Positions 55,991-64,000 of a DNA stretch of 64,000 nt are shown here, in pieces. The number at the start of each line of letters is the position of its first letter. Position 1 is the first letter of the stretch. The DNA is taken from the NCBI GenBank assembly GCA_036898135.1, contig CM072513.1, positions 34,174,634 to 34,238,633 on the forward strand. Direction: 5' to 3'. Source of the DNA: Oncomelania hupensis (Eukaryota > Mollusca > Gastropoda > Littorinimorpha > Pomatiopsidae). Below the pieces are notes generated by a model. It was not told where the DNA came from and made no database searches. It worked only from the letters and a program-made list of their open reading frames with translations. Position numbers and translations under genes: made by a program.

Positions 55991-56740
55991 AAAGTGCTTC
56001 AACATCAAGCTTTAGGTCAACATTAAGTCTTTGAATATTGAGGCATTTCTGCTGATCAGGGATCAAGCATCTTGTCATTGGAGTGAATAATACTATGATC
56101 ATTCAAGATTTGAAAAGAAAGTGATTTTTTTCCCCTTCTCAAACTAGAGAAGAGACTTGTAAAATTGCAACATGCAGGAAGCTAATGCTGTTACATTGTT
56201 CTGATACTGTCTGTCACTGTGCTTAAGTAATGTGTTTTAACAGGTGTGTGTGAGAGACAGATGAGAAGGATGTGTGATTGCAAACCCAACTTTTCATGAA
56301 ACTTGAAAAAGGCCTGCCAAGATATGTGACTCCGCTCTTTCTTCATTTTCATCTTAGCTGCTTCTTCACATTTTTGATGTCCTCAACCTCTGCAAATTGT
56401 AATGTTGTGGTTTCTTATTTGATGTCAGAAAATAGACATCCATCAGTGTGCAGTCCCAACAAATACCAGTTTTGTTGCAGTATCAGGAATGTTGTTGATA
56501 CCTGTATTGTTTTGTATTGTATTTTCATCTCGTGTCCCTTGTAGTTTTTGGCCACAGTTTTTCTTTATCCACAAATAACCGTATTAAAATATTTATTAGT
56601 TTTGTCATTATTAGACCGTTATTGATACGGTGCGCATTTTGGACATAACTGCAACGTTCCTTAATATTTTTGTGAATGGAAAATAATTGTGACTTGAAAG
56701 TTGTTCTTAAAAGCAAATAAATATTTTGAGATGGTCAGAA
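55991..56740 (+). other. WDR43 3' UTR with poly(A) signal
   Basis: The stretch follows the TGA stop. A canonical AATAAA lies at 56716-56721, the first strong signal with a plausible distance (about 730 bases) from the stop. Other AATAAA motifs further on (about 59170) leave the true end open. Confidence 0.5.
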
Positions 56741-59247
56741 AAATATAATGTTAGTGCTGTATATGTAATTGATTATGGCAAACATTTCAAATTTTCTTTT
56801 GTAATTTTCTGATTTGCAACAGTGTTAACGATATCATAATTTAGCGCAGCTGTTTTCTATAAGGCACTTAAGTTTTTTCAGACCTGTCCGCAGCAGTTGA
56901 GATTTGTAAGGTTTCTCTCATAGCACACTGCTGGATGAAGCTCACATAATAGTTGGTTTGTGGGAGAATATTTCTATGATGTTGTATTATGTTTATTTTT
57001 TTAATCCATTGTGTCACACCACACTTTCCTAAAAATCTTTCCTTGCAAACCAACTATTGTGTAGAATCTTCATCTATCATTGGGACCTCAATATTTGTAT
57101 GGACGTAGAAGTATATGAGAAAATTTGGCTTTTTGGGTAAGCTTGCCATAGTAGAACACTGTGTTGAAACTGTTTTGTTCAAGCTCAAAATACCTTAGTG
57201 TAAATAGTGTGTTGGTGTACATAAGAGATGGAAGGAGTTTTTAGCTTTTATTGTTGGGACGTTTTGGATGCATTTGTTTGTATATAAACTGAGGTCATGA
57301 GGAAAGATATGTAGATATAAGATCAGGTAGTGACAAGGTTGAATGTTTGAATGTGATGCTTACTGGTGATTATGGAATGTATATTTCAGTATAATTGATG
57401 ATAAAATGTATTTTATTTACAGATTGATGCTGCTGGTTGATTGTGAATTATACCGAAATTTCCTGCCTATAAGGTCCTTATCTCTGCACCTTATCCGTGT
57501 GCAAAAAAGAAAAAAAAATAGACCAAGTAACCAAGTTTTGATGGTTGAGGTTTGACTACGGTGCAAGTTCATCTGAGCTGAGAGTGTTAAACAGTCAGAA
57601 TCCATAGGAATAACTGAATTTGAAGGCAGACTTGGTGTTTTCGAGTCGGTTCCTGACACAACCTCTTGGTGCTTTTAAAAGCAAGACTGTGGTCAACAAA
57701 TGCAAGCTGATTTGCTTGAGAAACTCTTGACTTTTCCAAAATATCATCAAGGAATACGACAAAACTTATATTTTTTCTCTAATAATGCATGTGCCCCTTA
57801 TCGGATGTCTGCGCCTTGTTCTAGAAGGATTGACACTTACTAGCTTATCTTGGTAACAAATTAATATTATCACTTCAATTATGAAATTTGTAAGCTCTTA
57901 CTTACACTTAAGGAATACACAGTTTTAAAGGAATCCAATCAGTTTTGCAATTTTGTTAATTTTTATTTTGGAGTGAATCATGTTGTGGGTACTTTTTTTT
58001 TTTCAAAGACCCAAATAGACAATATAAAATAAAATCAATTTGGGGTCAGTACCCAAACATATGGTGTTAAAAATAAGTTTGGTGTCAATATAGACACCAA
58101 ATGTACGGTGAAAGTTCTGGAATTAATATTATTTGAAAGAATATGGTTTTTGTGGTAATAATGAGATTTAAAAAATATCAGATATTGTCATTTGTGTATC
58201 TGTTTACACCTGTTCTTTTCAAATCCTTTCATTCCCCAATATTCTTCACCTTCTTGTTATTTTTGATTGGCATGCGAGCAGCAATTTCCACCTGTTTATT
58301 TTGTCATTCTAATAAATCTTTTTCAAAGCACGAATGCTGGAGGCTGAGAGTGACTGGTTGTTTAGCCTAGCATACATATTTTGTGCAATTTAAAAAAAAG
58401 TGTTTTTGTTAAAATACCTTGAGCAAAAAAAAACCCAGAAATGTGCATGTATAGAACTTGGGAATATTGAGAAAGTTGTATGCTATGATTTTAAGTTTTA
58501 TTATATTATGTAAAATTTACGGTAAATGTGACATGACTAGTGGCATATGATGTAAGTTAAAAGTACATGGCTTCACTGACAAGCAAGAAGGGTGTGCAGA
58601 CTGAACAATATTGATGGTGCATCAGAATGTATAACAATGCATGTAGATGCTGTGCTTAAGAGGGAGGTGTATATTTGGCTTGCAGTCTTGTTTGAATGGT
58701 TGTCAGAAATGTAATACTGCATCTTGCTTGAAAGGTAGAAGTTGAGGCGTTCGTTCTCCTTGACAACATGGTTGTCAATATTATGTAATACTGTTTGTTT
58801 TGTTTTTTTGTTTGTTTTTAATGTGGTTTACTTGCACTGGTCCAAACTAAGATGATATAAATGGTACAAGATGCATATGCATAAACAGCATGTGCAATTG
58901 CCAAGCATTACATGAGGATGAAGGGGATTGACATTATAATGTTGGTTTTAAGCCTTTTATCAATAATTATTGGGAAACTGGCTTTGCAAATGACTTATAT
59001 AATTTTCCGCTCAGAAATAGTGTGGAAGCAACATGATGTCAAGTTGGCGTAGACATCATTTAAAACTTCATCCACGTTTCTTTGGGGTTTTTCCTGTCTT
59101 GAATGGAATGTCAAAACAGTAAAACTTGATTGAGTAAAATGTGAAATGTGCATTATGTTCCTGAAAATGAATACAATAAAGACAATAAAAATGAAAACTT
59201 GTGTGTTCAACTGCATGGACATGCTTGTGTGTGTAAGACATTTGTTC
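56741..59247. other. downstream of WDR43, unassigned
   Basis: AT-rich DNA; no gene, RNA or defined repeat recognised. It could include an extended 3' UTR. Confidence 0.4.
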
Positions 59248-59255
59248 TCTTGCAA

Positions 59256-60492
59256 AATACCCCTGTGGGGGGTTCTGGGGGTTTCAGTATAAATAGTATC
59301 CCCACTTTCTGGAAATTTAGTGAGCTTTAAATTCCCAATGTCACTGTCTTTAACCTTTGTTCCTTCTCATTCCTACTCTGCTCTATCAATCTACTATACT
59401 TTCTTCTTCTTCGCTAGACCAGTCACCTACCTTTTTTCTGGAAAACTCTTCCAGGACAAAACTCATTTAAACCCGTTGGGGTGCCGGGGGTTTCAGTATA
59501 AATAGTATCCCCACTTTCTGGAAATTTAGTGCTTTAAATTCCCACTGTCGCTGTCTTTCTCATTTGCTCTTCATTCCTGCTCTGTTATATCGATCTGTTA
59601 CACTATCTTCTTCTTCGCTATACCAGTCACCTACCTTTTTTCTTGAAAACTCTTCCGGGAGAAGACTCCTTATTTGTGTATGAGGTCTGTTGGATCAGCT
59701 TGGGAATATTGGACGCTTTCTGCCAGGTGGTCACCAGGGCTTCCAATGATGTTATTATTTAGCAATGTAGGCATTTTATATGTATGTGTTTTGTTGATAA
59801 TTTATAATGATGTTTGTATTCTATTTTGTTTTTGTAAACGGGGGTTCGATAAATTAGAGTACAGCCTTAGCGTCCCCTGCATGAGATGTCTTTATTGTAA
59901 AGTGACTGGCTGGTGGAGAGCTTTCAGTTTTACCACTAGGGTTGTTTCAGCAGCTCTTTTATGCAGATCGGGGGTTGTCCGGTCCTGATTTGGCTCGGAA
60001 GAGTCCGCTGGACTTAAAGCAATAATCATGTAATGTAATGTAAAACTCATTTGTGTGTGAGGTCTGTTGGATCAGCTTGGGGATATTGGACGCTTTCTTC
60101 CAAATGGTCACTGGGGCTTCCTCTGATATTATTTGGCAATGTAGGCATTTTATATGTATGTGTTTTGTTGATATTTTATAATGATGTTTATGTTCTATTT
60201 TGTTTTTTAAAACCGGGGTTCGATAAATTAAACTATAGCCTCAGTGTCCCCTGCGTGGGATGGGGGTTCGATAAATTAGAGTATATATAGCCTCAGCGTC
60301 CCCTGCGTGGGATGTAAAGTGACCGGCTGGTGGAGTACCTTCAGTGTTACCACTAGGGTTGTTTCAGCAGATCTTTTATGTGGATCAGGGGTGAGTCCTC
60401 TTTCAGTGAAGTTGTGGTCTTGATTTTGTGGTCCTGATTCGGATCTTTGCTGTCCGCTGGACCCTGTAAACAATGAATAACTAACGAACTAA
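59256..60492 (+). mobile_element. retroposon family X, outer copy (split by an inner copy)
   Basis: The 5' part is 59256-59457 and the 3' part 60053-60492; together about 640 bp, the same as the copy at 48832. TCTTGCAA flanks the unit (59248-59255 and 60493-60500). The 3' part has a small duplication around GGGGGTTCGATAAATTA. Confidence 0.85.
59469..60041 (+). mobile_element. retroposon family X, inner copy nested in the outer copy
   Basis: A 573-bp copy inserted into the outer copy with an 11-bp perfect duplication, AAAACTCATTT (59458-59468 and 60042-60052). It has the same 5' signature (GTTTCAGTATAAATAGTATC) and ends with CATGTAATGTAATGT. Confidence 0.9.
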
Positions 60493-61032
60493 TCTTGCAA
60501 TATATTATAAGTTTGTTCGGTGATGCGTTTGTAATTTACATTGTGTTCTGATTTTTTTTTTTTAAGTATGTGTAGAATATGTACTGGATTGTACCCATTT
60601 AAAGTCACATAATTTGAAGTTAAAATTAAATGAGCATTTTGAGTTTGTATTGCTAAGTATTAATGGTTATCTCCACTTGATGCCAAACATACATATACAC
60701 CAACAGAGAAAGTAGGGTGGAGATGGCAAAACTTGCAATGTGGTTGTACTTGAAGAAAGATTTTATAAATGGAAATGGCTCCCCACTCGCAGGTTCATGC
60801 AAGCATGGAAAATCATGGAAATTCCAAAGAAGTCATGGGAATTTTAATAAATTGGAAAATATTTTTTTGATAGTTTGTTTTCTGGACTTACTGACCAAAT
60901 CAAATACTTTGAGAAAGGCAGCAAAGTAAAAGGAATACCTACTTAAAATTCAAATGAACATTGATTCTAAACTCGAAGAAACTAACACGTAAATGCAAAA
61001 GCCAACAATAAAATGAATGGCCTTCAGGTAAA

Positions 61033-61834
61033 CTAATAATAATAATAACGGATTTTTATATAGCGGGTACTCCAGCCTATGACCAGACTCACCACGCTTT
61101 ACATAGTCATAACATATAAATACATGCACTCGATGAAACATTACTTTTGCTACAATACACCAAAAGACAGGACAGTAAAGGTACAGACTATTTACAATTA
61201 TGTACATAAATTACCAAAAAGACAAAGATATACTATTTACACCTATGTACACAAATGACAAAAAAGACAGAAAATAGAATAGCAAAAACCTATTTACAGC
61301 TATTTATAGGCCCGGTTAGGCCCAGGAAGGAAAACAGTATAAATATTTACAGCCGTGTATACACTTACGGATCAGACATAGACAAGAGATGAGAGAATGG
61401 CAGCGGGTTACAAATCAATCTGAATAATGCAGTTTGAAGAGGTGGGTTTTGAGGGCCTTTTTGAATGCTTGTGTTGATTGTATGTTGCGGATATGGGAGG
61501 GAAGGGAATTCCACTGCTTAGGTGCGGAGTAGGCGAATGCACTTTGGCCGTATGTCTTAGTGCGGGTGACGGGAACCTTGAGTGTGCGAGTGTCAGCAGA
61601 AGATCTTAAAGTGCGTGAAGGGGAGTAGACAGACAGTAGATCAGCAAGGTAGGAAGGACAAGAATCTGTGAAGAAGTTATGACAGAGAACAGAGAGTTTG
61701 TACTCTATGCGTGCTTGCACAGGAAGCCAGTGAAGGGAATGTAGTAGAGGTGTGATGTGATCACGTTTCTTAGCTCGGAATACTAGTCTAGCTGCTGAGT
61801 TCTGAACCTTTTGTAGTTTGTCAATGATGACTAT
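61033..61834 (-). mobile_element. LINE family C (CR1/L2-like) 3' fragment
   Basis: The minus strand encodes LQKVQNSAARLVFRAKKRDH (61834-61720), then LHWLPVQARIEYKLSVLC and PSRTLRSSADTRTLKVPVTR, then FAYSAPKQWNSLPSHIR. This is the C-terminal region of many CR1/L2-type LINEs. A 3' UTR runs from 61414 down to a GCTATATAAAAATCCG(TTA)n end at about 61033. Confidence 0.88.
61415..61834 (-). pseudogene. LINE reverse-transcriptase C-terminus
   Basis: An open frame of about 140 codons ends HLFKLHYSD. It is truncated at its 5' side, within the thumb region following the polymerase palm. Confidence 0.8.
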
Positions 61835-61949
61835 TTTATTAAACTAAACTATTTTAATTTTGTATGTTGAGCGGTTTTGGGAAAAAAAACAATTTTGGTA
61901 TTGAAAAGTCATTGAATTCTAAGGCTCGTACATTTATCTGTATGAACTC

Positions 61950-62247
61950 AGCCGAATAGTCTACACCAGTTTTTGACTCGCATGCATAGAAGTGTGAGTC
62001 TATGTACACACATCCCAAAACGACATTCCTGATTTTTGTAAATCTGTGCGAGACGTCCTAAATAGTCCAAAAAATGACAGTTAACAAAATCTCTGTCCGC
62101 TGTCGGCCGAGTCGGTTAGTATTTACTTGAAATGACCTTGACCCTAAACTATGAGAGATATAAAAGTCCAAACTCGTATCTAGCGCTGTTAGATTGATCT
62201 TTTATATATGTTACGTTTTTGTGTTGATTTTGAAGGTCAATGTCATT
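61950..62247 (-). repeat. dispersed repeat R1, second copy
   Basis: Reverse-complemented, it matches 1195-1560 in block order (AGATCAATCTA, GAGTTTGGAC, AGGTCATTTCAAG, GGACGTCTCGCACAGAT, AGACTCACACTTCTATGCAT). Confidence 0.6.
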
Positions 62248-62257
62248 TTATCCTATC

Positions 62258-62635
62258 CTATCCTGTCCCGTAGCCCGGAGGTCGTAGGGGCACCACAGAT
62301 GATCGTTTAACCAGCATACTCCATCTTTCTCTGTCCTCAGCCGCCCTTATGGCTTCGCTCAGTGTTAAACCAGTCCATTCTCGAATGTTGTCCTCCCACC
62401 TCTTTTTCGGTCTCCCTCTTCTTCTACCTCCTTGCACTGTGCTTTGCAGAATGGTCTTTGCAAGGCCTGATGATCTGGTGACGTGGCCATACCATCGGAG
62501 TTTCCGTTTCTTCACCACTGTGAGCAGGTCATCGTGTTGTCCAATGGCTTGTGTGATGGTCTGTCGGACTTCGTCGTTGGTGATGTGTTGGGTATAGGAA
62601 ATGCCCAGAAGTCTTCTGTAGCACCTCATCTCCAT
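62258..62635 (-). pseudogene. LINE family A C-terminal ORF (125 aa)
   Basis: An open C-terminal segment: TNDEVRQTITQAIGQHDDLL, KKRKLRWYGHVTRSSGLAKT, GGRRRGRPKKRWEDNIREWT. It is the best-preserved version in the window and serves as the reference for the other copies. The catalytic part is deleted. Confidence 0.85.
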
Positions 62636-63092
62636 GCTTTGTATTCTTCGTTGTAGATCTGCTGTGAGGGTCCTTCTTGAAGTCTATGAACACATGATAT
62701 AGATGTTGTTGGTGCTGTTGGTATTTCTCACAGATTATTCTGAGGTTGAAAATCTGTTCAGTGGTACTTCGCCCTGCCCTGAATCCTGCTTGTTCTTCAG
62801 CTATGATTTGTTCAGCTTGGGGTTTCAACCTGTTGAGTATTATTTTCAGGAGGACCTTGCTGGGATGGCTGATGAGGCTGATGGTGCGGTAATTTTCACA
62901 CTCCTGAAGGTTACCTTTTTTGGGAAGAGTGATGACAAGCGACTGGGTCCATGGAGTAGGCCACTTCCCACTCTGCCAGATCTTGTTACAGATAATGGTG
63001 AGGGCATCAATCATCGCTTCTCCTCCTGCTTGTAGCAGTTCCGCGGGTATGTTGTCCACTCGCGCTGACCGCCCCTTCTTCAGCGATTGCAC
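62529..63092 (-). pseudogene. LINE family A RT N-terminal segment (187 aa, internal deletion)
   Basis: Contains GKWPTPWTQSLVITLPKKGN, ENYRTISLISHPSKVLLKII and the FRAGRSTTEQIFNL block, up to FIDFKK. It then switches frame and region (DPHSRSTTKN), showing a deletion junction at about 62680. Confidence 0.85.
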
Positions 63093-63162
63093 TGCTGCCT
63101 CAACTTCTTCCCGGAGAATTGGGAGAATTTCATCTTCTTCTCTGTTCTCGGGACATGCTAGA

Positions 63163-63900
63163 ACAGTTCAGTTCAGTTTGTTTATTGTCTTTTCCAGCAA
63201 GCTGATAAGACATTAAAAAAAATTAGATTAGATTACCAACAGGAGAGTCCAGGAATACTTTGGACAGTTTGATTCCGAGTTGAAAATCTACATAACTGAA
63301 ACTGACCTTCCATTGCAATTCATATGGCAGTAAGGGCTTAATTTGATCACATTCAAATAAAACATGCTGTATTGAGATGGATGCATCACAAACACACTTT
63401 ACATCTTTACAGTGCTTAGTTTTAATGGCATTGAGCAAAATTCTGTTAGTCATCGTAAGCACAGCTCTTGAGTAACCATGTAATGGATTGTCTTGTTTCT
63501 TAAAGTCAAGAGTACTTTTCATTATACTTTCAATTTCATTTTGAATTTCTTTTGAAGATTTCATAACTTCAATGTATCGAGAATTTAATTGTAAAGCACC
63601 TTGTTTAGCCCCTTTATCTGCTAATTCATTATAGAAAAAACCACAATGTGATGGTAACCAGCAGAAAGAGATGTTTGTGCCATTAATGATTAAGCTGTGA
63701 ATAATATGTTTAATTTCTATTATTAAATCTCTTCTATTTTTATTATTTTGAGATTGTAACGCTTCCAGCACTGACATTGAATCAACACATATGACTATTT
63801 GAAAAATACTGATCTGAAGACTGGATATGTTTCTTAGTGCCATTAAGATTGCTATCAGTTCGGCTGTAAATATAGATATATACAGTATATATATCTACAG
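63163..63900 (-). mobile_element. LINE family D fragment with RNase H domain, inside LINE A
   Basis: The minus strand encodes IFTAELIAILMALRNI, VICVDSMSVLEALQSQ, ISFCWLPSHCGFFYNELADK and a zinc-knuckle-like C-x4-C-x8-H-x4-C end (CVCDASISIQHVLFEC). The order RNase H then C-terminal C/H motif is typical of I-clade and jockey-related LINEs. The 3' end has a GAAAAGACAATAAACAAACT tail with ACTGA repeats at about 63165-63178. Confidence 0.87.
63223..63843 (-). CDS. LINE RNase H domain ORF (206 aa, fragment)
   Basis: Open from MALRNISSLQISIFQ to FLDSPVGNLI. RNase H acidic positions are seen in AELIAIL (just upstream of the first methionine), CVDSMS and NELADKGAK. The reverse transcriptase that should precede it is absent, so the fragment was truncated at its 5' end on insertion. 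No cellular role is suggested. Confidence 0.8.
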   Translation of the reverse strand: MALRNISSLQISIFQIVICVDSMSVLEALQSQNNKNRRDLIIEIKHIIHSLIINGTNISFCWLPSHCGFFYNELADKGAKQGALQLNSRYIEVMKSSKEIQNEIESIMKSTLDFKKQDNPLHGYSRAVLTMTNRILLNAIKTKHCKDVKCVCDASISIQHVLFECDQIKPLLPYELQWKVSFSYVDFQLGIKLSKVFLDSPVGNLI

Positions 63901-64000
63901 TCTGGTAGGCCTTCTTGCTGTTGTTCTTGTTCAGACTGTTCTCTATTTCCTGGCATTGATCTTCTACCCACTTCTCCTTTGCTGTGCGCATGCCTTTTCG

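Larger units (their letters stand above)
62248..64000 (-). mobile_element. LINE family A, rearranged copy continuing off the right edge
   Basis: In coding order: KEKWVEDQCQEIENSLNK and KKAYQTV (63991-63905), an interruption by another LINE (about 63163-63900), ENREEDEILPILREEVEAAV with SLKKGRSARVDNIPAELLQA (63160-63030), and the RT blocks AEEQAGFRAGRSTTEQIFNL and FIDFKK. A deletion then joins FIDFKK to the region before MEMRCYRRLLGISY, removing the FADD palm. The C-terminus (62635-62258) is open and ends SSVVPLRPPGYGTG. The TATCC-repeat tail lies at 62250-62265. Confidence 0.9.

Noticed and set aside
1..64000. CRISPR arrays, bacterial operons or phage genes
   Set aside because: No evenly spaced direct repeats with unique spacers and no prokaryotic gene organisation; spliced genes and LINE/hAT elements show a eukaryotic genome.

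Overview
The window is nuclear DNA from an animal. Genes are split into short exons with GT-AG introns of up to about 8 kb, coding density is low, and much of the rest is transposable elements and microsatellites. The mix of CR1/L2-like and other LINEs, a DIRS-like element, hAT, Tigger and mariner elements, and tRNA-derived SINEs suggests a lophotrochozoan, most likely a mollusc (perhaps a gastropod). That assignment is inference; no rRNA or mitochondrial sequence is present to test it.

Two host genes are supported, both rebuilt from exons with consistent splice phase. (1) On the minus strand, 18122 down to 1669: the first ten coding exons (295 codons) of an equilibrative nucleoside transporter (SLC29/ENT family). 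The gene leaves the window at the left edge. (2) On the plus strand, 26393-55990: a complete 17-exon gene of 603 codons plus stop for the WDR43/Utp5 ribosome-biogenesis factor. The two genes are divergent, with about 8 kb between their start codons.

Layout. 1-18.1 kb: ENT exons in introns filled with a Tigger remnant, two LINEs, a mariner remnant, a full SINE and long microsatellites. 18.1-26.4 kb: intergenic, with a three-level nest (LINE, then hAT, then another hAT-like element). 26.4-56 kb: WDR43, whose introns hold a 5.1 kb DIRS-like retroelement with intact inverted terminal repeats and an internal complementary region, a further hAT remnant, an orphan TIR element, five copies of a hairpin-forming repeat, and a 645-bp retroposon. 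56-64 kb: 3' UTR, a self-nested pair of the same retroposon, and LINE fragments, including a chimera of two LINEs at the right edge.

The genes do not form a pathway: one moves nucleosides across membranes, the other acts in the nucleolus in pre-rRNA transcription and processing. The most unusual signals are the non-coding repeat families (the 645-bp retroposon with flanking duplications and self-nesting, and the covarying hairpin repeat) and the DIRS-like element, which has complete termini but no visible tyrosine recombinase.
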